Notes under the pieces: model-generated
What the model was told of the DNA's origin: nothing
What the model saw: only the letters and a program-made list of their open reading frames with translations
Databases searched by the model: none
Assembly: GCA_902571005.1 (NCBI GenBank)
Contig: CACGAG010000008.1
Span: 1 to 64,000 of the forward strand
Direction of reading: 5' to 3'
Length of the DNA stretch: 64,000 bases
From: an uncultured Pelagibacteraceae bacterium
Lineage (GTDB): Bacteria > Pseudomonadota > Alphaproteobacteria > Pelagibacterales > AG-422-B15
Position numbers and translations under genes: made by a program
Shown: positions 43,327 to 54,700 of the stretch, piece after piece
Layout: each line of letters begins with the position of its first letter
Position numbering within the stretch: the stretch's first letter is position 1

Positions 43327-44736
43327 ATGCAAAGTTTAGTATACATATTACCCGAAATATTTTTATTTATAGTTGCAACAGTTTTGTTAGTGACTGGCTT
43401 GTTTTTGAAAAATGTAAAGCTTATTAACTCACTTGCTATATTTTCACTTTTAGTCGCAGTTATCTTAATTTTAAATCAACCCTTTCAGTCGGCCTTTCTA
43501 AATAGTTTTGTTGTAGATGAATTTTCACTAGTACTAAAAGTTATAATACTAATCGGCTCCATTGCTTCATTGATTATGTTTGTATCAAGTAAAGATGACC
43601 TAAATATAAATATTTATGAATTTCCAATTTTAATAATTTTCTCAACCATAGGTATGATGGTGATGGTTTCAGCAAATGATTTGCTTGCAATGTTTATAGG
43701 ATTAGAGCTTCAATCATTAAGCCTTTATGTTCTTGCGGCTTTGAACAGAAACAGCTTATTGTCATCAGAAGCAGGAATTAAATATTTTATCCTCGGAGCT
43801 CTTTCCTCAGGCTTATTACTCTTTGGAATTTCATATATTTATGGATTTTCAGGAAATACAAACTTTAATCTAATCGCTGTAAATATTAACCCCGAAAGTC
43901 TGGGTTTAATTATTGGTATAGTTTTTGTATTGGCAGGACTAGCTTTTAAAGTGTCAGCAGTTCCATTCCATATGTGGACGCCAGACGTTTATCAAGGAGC
44001 ACCAACTCCGATTACAGGATTCTTTGCCCTTGCTCCAAAAATTGCTGCAATGGGTTTACTTGTTAGATTCTTATTCAATTCATTTGGTGAGATTTATATT
44101 GACTGGCAACAAATTATTTTTTTCATATCAATCGCATCGATGATGCTCGCTGCCTTTGCTGCCATTGCTCAAACTAATTTAAAAAGACTAATGGCGTATA
44201 GTTCAATAGGTCATATTGGATACGCTTTAATAGGTGTGGCCTGTTTTACCGATGAGGGATTAAGGTCATTATTAATATATTTAATGATTTATTTAATTAT
44301 GAATATTGCTGTGTTTGCTTTTTTACTGTCTTTAAAAAGAAACGATGGATATTTTGAAAATATTTCAGATTTATCTGGAATGCATAAAAATCATCCTTTA
44401 AGGACCATGCTAATTGCCTTGATTATGTTTTCTTTAGCTGGCATCCCTCCTTTAGCTGGCTTTTTTGGTAAATTTTATATTTTCGTTGCAGCTATTGAGT
44501 CTGAAATGTTGTTTCTCGCAATCATTGGCGTCGTAGCAAGTGTTATCAGTGCATTTTATTATTTAAGGATTGTTAAGATAATGTATTTTGATGAACCTAA
44601 AGAAGAATTTGATGGATCAAGTATCAAATCACTTAATCTGCTTTATTATCCTTCATCAATACTAATTATTATTTTCTTTATTTATCCATCGCCAGTAATA
44701 AATATTTCTGAATATGCTATTCAATCAATTATTTAA
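43327..44736 (+). CDS. nuoN: NADH-quinone oxidoreductase subunit N
   Basis: GLELQSLSLYVLAALNRNS, VPFHMWTPDVYQGAPTPITGFFALAPKIAA. Confidence 0.98.
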   Translation: MQSLVYILPEIFLFIVATVLLVTGLFLKNVKLINSLAIFSLLVAVILILNQPFQSAFLNSFVVDEFSLVLKVIILIGSIASLIMFVSSKDDLNINIYEFPILIIFSTIGMMVMVSANDLLAMFIGLELQSLSLYVLAALNRNSLLSSEAGIKYFILGALSSGLLLFGISYIYGFSGNTNFNLIAVNINPESLGLIIGIVFVLAGLAFKVSAVPFHMWTPDVYQGAPTPITGFFALAPKIAAMGLLVRFLFNSFGEIYIDWQQIIFFISIASMMLAAFAAIAQTNLKRLMAYSSIGHIGYALIGVACFTDEGLRSLLIYLMIYLIMNIAVFAFLLSLKRNDGYFENISDLSGMHKNHPLRTMLIALIMFSLAGIPPLAGFFGKFYIFVAAIESEMLFLAIIGVVASVISAFYYLRIVKIMYFDEPKEEFDGSSIKSLNLLYYPSSILIIIFFIYPSPVINISEYAIQSII

Positions 44737-45476
44737 TGTTAGATCAAATTCAATCAGAAGTTATTTTTCATGAAGTAATCGATAGCACTAATGTAGAAGC
44801 TAAAAGATTAATTAAAAATGACAAAATAAATAAAGCAACTTGGATTATAGCAAATAGACAAACTTCAGGCAAAGGCAGAAATAATAATAAATGGGTTTCA
44901 GAGGCAGGTAATTTTTACGGCTCATACGTCTTGCCAATTAACTTGGATCACAGAAAGATACCATTTATCTCATGTATAAGTTCTTTGTCGGTATATGATG
45001 CAATTAAAAATTTTTTACCCAATAATGACCTTTTAAAAATTAAATGGCCAAACGACATACTATACAATGATGCAAAATTAGCTGGAATATTAATAGAAAA
45101 TTTACTAGGTGAAAGTGCAAGTTTTTCAATAATTGGAGTTGGTATTAATTTAAAGAATTCACCAAATATAAATAATCATAAAACTATCTCTATAAAATCT
45201 ATAATTGAAAATGAGGTTATGCCAAAAGATATACTTGAAACATTAGACACCAATATCAATAATTACTTAAATATTCTTAACAGTGATAATATCTCAGAAT
45301 TAATTGAGTCATATAAAAATAATTGCTGGAAAATGCGAGATCGGGTTCGTTTTTTACAAAATAATATTGAATTTGAAGGTATATTAGATGATATAACCGA
45401 TACATTTGAGATTCTAATTAAAGTGAATGGAGAGCTTAAGAAATTCAATTCAGGAGAACTGTCATTTAGTTATTAA
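44736..45476 (+). CDS. birA: Biotin--[acetyl-CoA-carboxylase] ligase
   Basis: IANRQTSGKGRNNNKWVSEAGNFYGSYVLP, IKWPNDILYNDAKLAGILIE; no N-terminal HTH. Confidence 0.93.
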   Translation: MLDQIQSEVIFHEVIDSTNVEAKRLIKNDKINKATWIIANRQTSGKGRNNNKWVSEAGNFYGSYVLPINLDHRKIPFISCISSLSVYDAIKNFLPNNDLLKIKWPNDILYNDAKLAGILIENLLGESASFSIIGVGINLKNSPNINNHKTISIKSIIENEVMPKDILETLDTNINNYLNILNSDNISELIESYKNNCWKMRDRVRFLQNNIEFEGILDDITDTFEILIKVNGELKKFNSGELSFSY

Positions 45477-45478
45477 TC

Positions 45479-46234
45479 ATGAAGGTTTTAGTTGATATAG
45501 GAAATACAAATGTATTAATGGGGAAATATGACAATTCGAGATTAATTGATCAAGTACGATTTGAAACTAACACAGTTATAAGTTCACCAGATGATATATT
45601 GAAGAGCCTATGCATTTTTTTAGCTAATGTAGAATATGTTTTAATTTCGGGTGTTGTGCCACAAGCTCAAAAAAATTTACGATGCTTGATCTCAAAAAAT
45701 TTTGAAAATTTATCAATTAGAGAACTAAATACTTCTGACTTAGAGGCATTTATAAAATTCAATGTCATCAACCCAGCTGAAGTTGGAGATGACAGGATCA
45801 TTAACTCAATAGCGGCTATAGATAAGTATGAACCTCCTTTCATAATTGTAGATTTTGGGACAGCCACCACGTTAGATGTTGTAGATAAGAGCGGTGCATA
45901 TTCTGGAGGGTTAATTTGTCCTGGTGTCAACTTATCAATAAAATCACTGTCAGACGGTGCAGCGTTATTGCCACTTATAACTTTTAAAAAGCCTGAAACA
46001 TTAATTGGTAAACATACAATTGCTGCAATGGAATCGGGTATTTATTGGGGGTATATTAGTTTAATCGAGGGCTTGATTGAGAGATTAAAAACTTCTCATG
46101 AGTGCTCTAATGCAAAAGCTATAGCAACTGGAGGTTTATCAAAACTATTTGAAAATGACCTTAAATGTATTAACTATTTTGAGAGAGATCTTACTCTTGA
46201 AGGTCTTTTAATCGTAAGCAATAAATTACAATGA
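45479..46234 (+). CDS. coaX: Type III pantothenate kinase
   Basis: MKVLVDIGNTNVLMGKY, VGDDRIINSIAAIDKY, IIVDFGTATTLDVVDKSGAYSGGLICPGV. Confidence 0.96.
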   Translation: MKVLVDIGNTNVLMGKYDNSRLIDQVRFETNTVISSPDDILKSLCIFLANVEYVLISGVVPQAQKNLRCLISKNFENLSIRELNTSDLEAFIKFNVINPAEVGDDRIINSIAAIDKYEPPFIIVDFGTATTLDVVDKSGAYSGGLICPGVNLSIKSLSDGAALLPLITFKKPETLIGKHTIAAMESGIYWGYISLIEGLIERLKTSHECSNAKAIATGGLSKLFENDLKCINYFERDLTLEGLLIVSNKLQ

Positions 46235-47898
46235 GCAAAGGTGATAGATTAGTATTTCTGCCTTTAGGAGGCACTGGTGAAATTGGAATGAACATGAATC
46301 TCTATGGATACGGTAAAGAGATTGATGACATGAAATGGCTAATTGTTGATGTTGGCATCACATTTGGGGATGAAACCACACCAGGCGTAGACATCATTTT
46401 ACCTGATCATGATTTTATTAAGGAAAGAAAAGATAATTTATCAGGAATTATAATAACTCATGCTCATGAAGATCATGTTGGAGGTCTTGCGTATCTATGG
46501 CCAGATTTAAAATGTCCTATTTATGCTACTCCATTTACAGCTTCAATAATAAGACTAAAATTTGAAGAAAGGGGATTGGATCATGAAGGTTATTTGAATG
46601 TAATAGACCTGTCATCTGAAATACAAATAAAACCCTTTGATATAAAATTTCAAACTCTGACGCACTCAATACCTGAGCCAAATTCACTTATCATAAAAAC
46701 AAAGCTAGGAAATATATATCATACTGGTGACTGGAAAATTGATGATGATCCAGTTGTAGGAAAAGCTATTGACTTTAACGAACTCAAATCAAACACAAAA
46801 GATATTCTTGCAATGGTTTGCGATTCAACAAACGTCTTAACAAAAGGGAGATCCGGATCAGAATCAGAAGTTAAAAGTAATTTAACTGAAGTTATAAAAG
46901 GGATAAAGAATAGAGTTTTTGTAACATCTTTTGCTTCAAATGTAGCAAGACTTGAAACAATTGCCCACGCTGCGAAGGAAACAAATAGATCGTTAGTCGT
47001 ATTAGGCAGATCTATGCATCGCATGATAAGTGTTGCAAGGCAAAATGGTATTCTTAATGATATAGATGTTATCTTATCTGAAAAGGAAGCAGTTAAAAAA
47101 AAGAGGGAAGAAGTTTTGTACCTTTGTACAGGCAGTCAAGGTGAACCAAGGGGTGCAATGATGCGAATTGCAAATCAAGATTTTCCTCATGTTGATATTG
47201 ATTTAGATGATACCATTATTTTTTCATCAAAAATTATACCTGGCAATGAAAAGAAAATTTACCAATTGTTTAATCGGCTCTCAGAGTTAGGTGCAAATGT
47301 TATAACTGAGTATGATGAAAATATACATGTCTCAGGCCATCCATGTTTAGATGAAATGGTAGATATGTATGAAAATATTAAACCCGCAATTTCAGTTCCA
47401 GTTCACGGCGAACACAGACACTTAAAAAGACACTCAAATCTTGCGAAGGAAATGGGTGTTAAGTTCCCAATGCTAATTTCTAATGGAGATATATTGCAAA
47501 TTGCTCCTGGATCGCCATACGTGGTTGATCAGTGTGACTCTGGCAGACAGTACTTTGATGGAAATAGATTAGTAAAAAGTGAAAGCAGTCATATTAGAGA
47601 TAGAAAAAGAATGGCTTATAATGGCGTATTGAATGTTACATGTATAATTGATCAAAAAATGAATTTAAAAGAAAACCCATTGATTATTAGCAGTGGCATA
47701 GTAAGCGATCAAGAATATGAGAATGATGAGATGGTATATTTATTAGAAGAGGAAATTTATAAATTTTTTGAGGATAAGACAAATTTATCAAAAAAAGAAA
47801 AAAAACTATATCAAAAGCTCGAGACATTATCGCGAAATTTTGTTTTCAAGCATACTCGCAAAAAACCTTTGACAAACATAAGTATTGTTCATATTTAA
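46231..47898 (+). CDS. rnj: Ribonuclease J family beta-CASP protein
   Basis: FLPLGGTGEIGMNMNLYGY, IIITHAHEDHVGGLAYLWP, LCTGSQGEPRGAMMRIA. Confidence 0.94.
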   Translation: MSKGDRLVFLPLGGTGEIGMNMNLYGYGKEIDDMKWLIVDVGITFGDETTPGVDIILPDHDFIKERKDNLSGIIITHAHEDHVGGLAYLWPDLKCPIYATPFTASIIRLKFEERGLDHEGYLNVIDLSSEIQIKPFDIKFQTLTHSIPEPNSLIIKTKLGNIYHTGDWKIDDDPVVGKAIDFNELKSNTKDILAMVCDSTNVLTKGRSGSESEVKSNLTEVIKGIKNRVFVTSFASNVARLETIAHAAKETNRSLVVLGRSMHRMISVARQNGILNDIDVILSEKEAVKKKREEVLYLCTGSQGEPRGAMMRIANQDFPHVDIDLDDTIIFSSKIIPGNEKKIYQLFNRLSELGANVITEYDENIHVSGHPCLDEMVDMYENIKPAISVPVHGEHRHLKRHSNLAKEMGVKFPMLISNGDILQIAPGSPYVVDQCDSGRQYFDGNRLVKSESSHIRDRKRMAYNGVLNVTCIIDQKMNLKENPLIISSGIVSDQEYENDEMVYLLEEEIYKFFEDKTNLSKKEKKLYQKLETLSRNFVFKHTRKKPLTNISIVHI

Positions 47899-47903
47899 TT
47901 AGT

Positions 47904-48308
47904 ATGATTGGAAAATTAAATCACATTGCTATTGCGGTACCAAATATAAAAGAAGCTGCTGAACAATATAAAAACATTTTTGGTGCAAAGGTTTCTGATC
48001 CTGTTGAACAACCCGACCATGGCGTAACAACAGTATTTATAGATTTAGGTAATACAAAAATAGAATTGTTAGAGGTTCTAGGTGAGGGGTCTCCAATTCA
48101 AAATTTTATTGATAAAAATCCGAAAGGTGGAATGCATCATATTTGCCTAGAAGTGAATGACATTAATACTGCTATAGATAAATTAAACACTCATGAAGTA
48201 TCAATAACTGGAACTGGTAAACCAAAAATTGGTGCTCATGGTAAACCAGTAGTTTTTCTTCATCCAAAAAGCTGTAACGGAACACTCATAGAGTTAGAAG
48301 AAGTATAA
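47904..48308 (+). CDS. mce: Methylmalonyl-CoA epimerase
   Basis: GKLNHIAIAVPNIKEAAEQYKNIFGAKVS, GGMHHICLEVNDI, HPKSCNGTLIELEEV. Confidence 0.95.
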   Translation: MIGKLNHIAIAVPNIKEAAEQYKNIFGAKVSDPVEQPDHGVTTVFIDLGNTKIELLEVLGEGSPIQNFIDKNPKGGMHHICLEVNDINTAIDKLNTHEVSITGTGKPKIGAHGKPVVFLHPKSCNGTLIELEEV

Positions 48309-48309
48309 T

Positions 48310-48579
48310 TTGGGTATAACTGGCTCAATTATCATTTTTTTATTAATTTGGTGGTTAATTTTTTTCATATCACTCCCAATTAATATAAAAAAAAGTAGGT
48401 CAGGAAACTATATAGAAGGGGAAGATCCTGGGGCACCTAATAATCCACAATTATTTAGAAAATTCTTAATTACAACAGTTGTCTCAATAGTCATCTGGTT
48501 TATCATATATAGTTTTCTAAATAATGAAGGCTTTCTGATGTATATCTTAAAGCTTTTTTACATAAATGAAGTTATCTAA
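48310..48579 (+). CDS. DUF1467 family small membrane protein
   Basis: [22 protein letters not shown]...[24 protein letters not shown] start one base after mce stop. Confidence 0.85.
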   Translation: MGITGSIIIFLLIWWLIFFISLPINIKKSRSGNYIEGEDPGAPNNPQLFRKFLITTVVSIVIWFIIYSFLNNEGFLMYILKLFYINEVI

Positions 48580-49891
48580 TTATTTTCTACCTGTATTAAA
48601 AGAGTCTCCAAGCGAAGCAGAAATTGTTTCTCATAAACTTATGCTGCGCTCTGGTATGATCAGTCAATCAAGTTCTGGGATTTACTCTTGGCTACCTCTT
48701 GGGTTAAAGGTTTTGAAAAAAATCGAAAACATCGTCAGAGATGAACAGAATAAAGCGGGAGTTAATGAAATATTAATGCCAACTATTCAACCCGCAGATT
48801 TATGGAAAGAAAGTGGAAGATATGAAGATTATGGAAAAGAAATGTTAAGAATTAATGATCGTCAAGAAAGAGAAATGCTTTATGGCCCGACAAACGAAGA
48901 GCAAATAACAGATATATTTAGAAGAAATGTTAAATCCTATAAAGAGCTCCCCATGCTGCTCTACCATATACAGTGGAAATTTAGAGATGAATTAAGGCCA
49001 AGATTTGGAGTAATGAGAGGTAGGGAATTTTTAATGAAAGATGCTTACTCTTTCGATGTTGATGCAGCATCATCAGAAGATACTTATAATCGTTTTTTTA
49101 TTTGTTATTTAAAAACATTTGCAAGATTAGGTCTCAAAGCAATACCCATGGCTGCTGATACAGGACCCATTGGAGGAGATCTCTCACATGAATTCATAAT
49201 TATTTCTAATACGGGGGAAAGTGATATTTATTTTGATAATAATATACTTAATGAAGGAAATAAGATTTCTGACATTAGCTATGACGACGATCTAAATTCA
49301 ATTGTTGAAAAATTTAAAAGTTATTATTCTGCTTCAGATGAGAAACATGACAAGGCTAAATTTGATGAAATAGTTCATAAAGAAAAACAAATGAATTCAA
49401 AAGGAATTGAAGTGGGTCACATATTCCATTTTGGAACAAAATATTCAAATTCAATGAAGGCAAATGTTTTAGATTCTGATGGAAAAGAAAAAACGGTACA
49501 CATGGGATCATATGGAATAGGAATTTCACGTCTAGTGGGCGCTATAATAGAGTCCTCCCATGATGAAAGTGGAATAATATGGCCTGATGCAGTGTCACCA
49601 TTTACACTTGGTGTTATAAACTTGAAACCAAAAGACGATGAAGCCTCCTCAATTGCTAATAAAGTTTACAATCAAATTAATGATAAATCTGAAGTTTTAT
49701 TTGATGATAAGAATGATAACGCAGGAGTAAAATTTTCTAGAATGGATTTAATAGGTTTACCACATCAAATTATAATAGGAAGCAAAGCTGTGTCGGACGG
49801 TCTAGTAGAGTATAAAAATAGAAAAAGTGGAGAAACAGAATTCATTAACCTAGATAAATTAGATAAGTTTCTAGAAGAAATGAACGTTTAA
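48566..49891 (+). CDS. proS: Prolyl-tRNA synthetase, short form
   Basis: [70 protein letters not shown]; about 441 aa, short-form class. Confidence 0.95.
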   Translation: MKLSNYFLPVLKESPSEAEIVSHKLMLRSGMISQSSSGIYSWLPLGLKVLKKIENIVRDEQNKAGVNEILMPTIQPADLWKESGRYEDYGKEMLRINDRQEREMLYGPTNEEQITDIFRRNVKSYKELPMLLYHIQWKFRDELRPRFGVMRGREFLMKDAYSFDVDAASSEDTYNRFFICYLKTFARLGLKAIPMAADTGPIGGDLSHEFIIISNTGESDIYFDNNILNEGNKISDISYDDDLNSIVEKFKSYYSASDEKHDKAKFDEIVHKEKQMNSKGIEVGHIFHFGTKYSNSMKANVLDSDGKEKTVHMGSYGIGISRLVGAIIESSHDESGIIWPDAVSPFTLGVINLKPKDDEASSIANKVYNQINDKSEVLFDDKNDNAGVKFSRMDLIGLPHQIIIGSKAVSDGLVEYKNRKSGETEFINLDKLDKFLEEMNV

Positions 49892-49896
49892 ACAAA

Positions 49897-51120
49897 GTGC
49901 CATTTAATTATTTTGAGAGATTTATAGCTTTTAGGTACCTGGTTCCTTTGAGAAAAGGCGGGTTGTTATCAGTCATTTCATGGCTTTCATTTATTGGGAT
50001 TTGTATTGGTGTTGCAACATTAATAATTGTGATGTCTGTAATGAATGGTTTTCATGATGAACTAAAAAAAAGAATTATTGGTTTCAATGGCCATATTTAC
50101 ATTAAAAATATAGAGCCATACTTTGAGAATGATAAAAACCTCTCTGAAATTTCGGAAATATTATTTATTGATAAAAATATATCTATTCAAGCCTTAATAA
50201 GTTCAGCTAATAAGAGCAATGGAATAATTATCAAATCGATTAATGATGAGAATTTTAAATTTTACGAATTTGTTAATAATCTGAATAATGATAATCTGCT
50301 TACTGCTAATTCAATAATATTAGGTGAAGAACTAGCTTTTTCTTTGGGTGTTTTACCTGGCGACGAAATAAAAATCACTTCTTCTTCAATGATTTCTACT
50401 CCACTAGGTCAAATCCCAAAATCTTATAAAATGAAAGTATCGGCCACATTTAGTTCTGGTATGAGTGAATATGACAAAAATTTTGCATTTACTTCACTTG
50501 CAAATGTTCAAAAATTCTTGAGTCTCAAAAATGAGATATCAACCATTGAGATACATTTAAAAGATATCAATGATGTAGAAAAAGTTAAGAGTGATTTACT
50601 TAAAATTTATAATGATAATTATTTAGTAAAAGATTGGATTGATCTAAATAGTTCTTTTTGGGAAGTGTTGGCAACGGAGCGTGAATTAATGTTCTTTGTA
50701 TTATCACTTATTATCATAATTGCTGCATTTAATATTGTCACAAGCCTGTTTATTTTAGTACAAAATAAAAATAAAGAAATAGCAGTGCTTAAAACAATTG
50801 GTAGCAGTGATAGTTCAATTTTAAGAATATTTTTACTAGTCGGCACTTTTATAGGGTTTAGTGGAACGATCATAGGTTCTACTCTTGGAATACTTTTTAC
50901 AATAAATATTGATACAATAAGAAATTTACTAAATTCAACATTCAATTTAAATTTATTTCCATCTGAGTTTTATTATCTTGATAAAATGCCAACCAGTATT
51001 GATTTGACTCAAATTATATTAATCATTCTCTTTTCATTAGTTATATCAATGATAGCGACTGTATATCCTGCCTATAAAGCTTCTAAGACAGAAATTAGAG
51101 GAATATTAAACAATGTCTGA
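49897..51120 (+). CDS. lolC: Lipoprotein-releasing system transmembrane protein LolC/E
   Basis: FERFIAFRYLVPLRKGGLLSVISWLSFIGICIGVATLIIVMSVMNGFHDEL; FtsX-like C-terminus. Confidence 0.93.
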   Translation: MPFNYFERFIAFRYLVPLRKGGLLSVISWLSFIGICIGVATLIIVMSVMNGFHDELKKRIIGFNGHIYIKNIEPYFENDKNLSEISEILFIDKNISIQALISSANKSNGIIIKSINDENFKFYEFVNNLNNDNLLTANSIILGEELAFSLGVLPGDEIKITSSSMISTPLGQIPKSYKMKVSATFSSGMSEYDKNFAFTSLANVQKFLSLKNEISTIEIHLKDINDVEKVKSDLLKIYNDNYLVKDWIDLNSSFWEVLATERELMFFVLSLIIIIAAFNIVTSLFILVQNKNKEIAVLKTIGSSDSSILRIFLLVGTFIGFSGTIIGSTLGILFTINIDTIRNLLNSTFNLNLFPSEFYYLDKMPTSIDLTQIILIILFSLVISMIATVYPAYKASKTEIRGILNNV

Positions 51121-51769
51121 ATCAAATCTAATTTTAAAAAACATTTCAAAATCTTACTTTCAAGCTAATAATAGCTTATCTATTTTAAAAGATATCTCTT
51201 TAGAAGTTAAAGGTGGTGATTTTATTGCAGTTACAGGTCCCTCAGGTTCTGGAAAAACCACTCTACTTAACTTAGTAGGGTTGCTTGATACATCCGACGA
51301 AGGCACTATCTCATTCAATGGTAAGGATCTTACGAATTTAAATAGTGAACAAAAGAATAAATTTAGAAGGAATAATTACGGATTTATTTATCAAAACTAT
51401 AACTTATTGGAAAATTTTAATGCAATAGAAAATGTTGCATTACCGCTAATCTTAAATGGGTACAGTAAGCACGAGGCGACACAAAGGGCTGAAAACATAA
51501 TGAAGGTATTTATGATTGATGATAGATCTTTACATTTTCCAAATTCATTGTCAGGAGGGGAGCAGCAGAGAGTTGCAATATCAAGAGCTTTAGTAAATAA
51601 TCCAAAATTTATAATCGCTGATGAGCCAACTGGCAATTTAGACAATAAGAATTCTGATTTGGTGTTTAATTATTTAAAAAACTATGTCGAATCAGAAAAA
51701 ATGACACTAATTATAGCTACTCATGACGAGGAGTTGGCATCAAATGCAAATAAAAGGATAAATTTATAG
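51113..51769 (+). CDS. lolD: Lipoprotein-releasing ABC transporter ATP-binding protein
   Basis: GPSGSGKTTLLNLVGLLD, LSGGEQQRVAISRALVNNPKFIIADEPTGNLD. Confidence 0.93.
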   Translation: MSESNLILKNISKSYFQANNSLSILKDISLEVKGGDFIAVTGPSGSGKTTLLNLVGLLDTSDEGTISFNGKDLTNLNSEQKNKFRRNNYGFIYQNYNLLENFNAIENVALPLILNGYSKHEATQRAENIMKVFMIDDRSLHFPNSLSGGEQQRVAISRALVNNPKFIIADEPTGNLDNKNSDLVFNYLKNYVESEKMTLIIATHDEELASNANKRINL

Positions 51770-54700
51770 GTGAGTGACTTTATTCATTTAACAAATAAAA
51801 CAGAATACTCATTATCAGAAGGCGCTTTACCTATAGCGCGTATATCAGAACTTTGTCAGGCCTTTAAAATGCCGGCTGTAGGCATCACTGACACGAATAA
51901 TATGTTTGGAGCTTTGGAATTTAGTGAAAAAGTATCAAGTGTTGGAGTTCAGCCTATAATAGGATGTAATTTAAAAATCAAAACACCTAAAAACTATCTT
52001 CATGAAAATATTGAAGAAGAAGATCTCTATTTCTTTCTTAATATATTCTCTAAAAATGAGGTTGGTTATAAGAATTTATTAAATGTTATTTCAAGCGCAT
52101 ACATGAATCATAAAGAAAATGCTTATGTAGATATTGAACAGTTGTATAAAAATAAAGAAGGCCTATTAGTCCTTTCAGGTGGAAATAACTCTATCTTAAA
52201 ATATTCAAATGGTAATAAAATTACTTCACAATCAGCATCATTTGTTGCTGACTTTAAAAAAGAATTTAATGATAATTTTTACATAGAAATCCAGAGAATT
52301 GAAGGAAATCGTTATAGAATTGATGAAGAAGTAATTCTTAATTTGGCTTACGATAATAATATTCCAGTTGTTGCAACTAACGATGTTTACTTTGAGGGAC
52401 CTGATCATTTTGAAGCACATGATGCTCTAATGTGTATTGAAAAAAAGCTTTTTGTCTCTCAAAAAGATAGAAAAAGGTTGTCAAAAAATCACTATTTTAA
52501 GTCTCAAAATGAAATGCAAGAACTGTTTTCGGATATTCCGGAAGCATTATTTCACACAATTGAGATTGCGCAAAGGTGCTCTCATAGACCTAAAATAAAA
52601 ATGCCAGTACTTCCATCTTACGATAATGATGATAGTCAAGAAAAAAAATTATTAAGAGAACTATCTCATAAAGGCCTTGAGCAAAATCTCACTCAAAAAT
52701 TTATGAGTGAACAAATAGATAATAATTTAAAATTAAACATAAAAAAGGAATATGAGGAAAGATTAGAAAAAGAGTTAAAAATAATTATAGATATGAAATA
52801 TGAAGGATATTTTTTAATTGTTTCGGATTTTATAAGATGGGCAAAAGACAATGATATACCGGTTGGTCCCGGAAGAGGGTCTGGGGCAGGTTCCTTGGTT
52901 GCCTGGTGTTTAAAAATTACTGATCTAGATCCAATTAAATTTGGTTTAATTTTTGAGAGATTCTTAAATCCAGAGAGAGTTTCTTTGCCTGATTTTGATA
53001 TCGATTTTTGCCGTGATGGTAGAGATCGTGTACTCGATTACGTACATCAAAAGTATGGGAATAACCATGTTGCTCAGATAATTACTTTTGGAAAATTACA
53101 AGCTCGAGCAGTAATTAGAGATGTAGGTAGAGTTCTTGGCATTCCATATGGTCAGGTAGATTATCTTTGTAAATTGATGCCTTTTGACCCTTCAAGACCC
53201 ATGACATTGCAACAATACATTGATGAAGAGCCTCGATTAAAAGAAGAGGCAAGTAAAGATGATAAAATTGCAAAGTTATTAGACATATCTCTAAAGTTAG
53301 AAGGTCTCAAAAGACATGCATCAATTCATGCAGCTGGGGTAGTTATTTCAAAAGAGGAAGTATTCAAAGATGTCCCAATATACAGTGACCCAGATTCAAA
53401 TATTTTTCTAACACAATTTGATATGAAATGGGTTGAAAATGCTGGTTTAGTAAAATTTGATTTTTTAGGTCTCAAGACACTAACGCTAATTGATAATTGT
53501 ACAAAATTGGTAAAATTAAAAAATCCTGATTTTAATATTGATAACATTAAATTAAATGATCGAGACACTTATGATTTGTTAAGTACTGGTGAAACAACAG
53601 GCATTTTTCAGTTAGAGAGTGCAGGTATGAAGGATACTCTTAAGCAGCTTCAACCAGATAAATTTGAAGATATTATTGCTATTGTCGCGCTTTATAGACC
53701 TGGTCCTATGGCTAATATTCCAAGCTACATAGAAAGAAAGCATGGCAGAGAAAAACCTGACTACATTCATCCTTTATTAGAAGACTTATTAAAAGAAACT
53801 TATGGAGTCGTAATTTATCAAGAACAGGTTATGGGGGTAGCTAGAGAGTTATCAGGATACTCAGATGGTGAGGCAGATTTGCTAAGAAGAGCAATGGGAA
53901 AAAAAATACAAAAGGAAATGAACGCTCAAAAACAAAGGTTTATAAATGGTTGCTTAAAAAAAGATATAACATCAAATGAAGCGCATACTATTTTTGAATT
54001 ATTATCTAAATTTGCTGACTATGGTTTTAATAAAAGTCATGCCGCAGCATATGCTGTAATAGCATTTCAAACAGCCTATCTAAAAACACATTATCCAATA
54101 GAGTTTTTTGCAGCTTCCATGTCATTAGATATTAATAATACAGATAAAATTTCTATATTTCAGCAAGAGTTAATGCGTTTAAAAATTAAACTAGCCCCAC
54201 CTAGCGTTAATTATTCTGGACCATACTTTTTAAGAAATAATGATTCAATTTTATACGCACTTGGAGCAATTAAAAATGTGGGTATTGAATCAATGAAAGA
54301 TTTGTATAATGAAAGAAACAAAAATGGCAATTTTAGTAATCTCAACGATTTTATAAATAGAAACAATACCTCAGTAATTAATAAAAAAACAATTGAAGCA
54401 TTATCTTGCGCGGGAGCATTTGATGAGTTCAATGTAAGTAGATCAGCTGTATTTAATCAAGCCTCAGAAATTGTAAAGTATCATAAGTCTAAAAATAGCA
54501 ATTCCATAGATCTTCAAAAAGATATGTTCGGCGATATGAACATATCGAGTTTTAAATTAACGGAGGAAGAAGAGTGGAAGTCAAATTATAAATTAATGAA
54601 AGAGTATGAGATGTTAGGTTTTTATTTATCGGGTCACCCTTTGTCAACACACAGAAAAAACTATAAATCTTTAATGTTAAGAGAATATTCTGAAATTAAA

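Noticed and set aside
50619-50945. 108-aa minus-strand ORF in lolC
   Set aside because: Shadow ORF opposite a conserved membrane protein.
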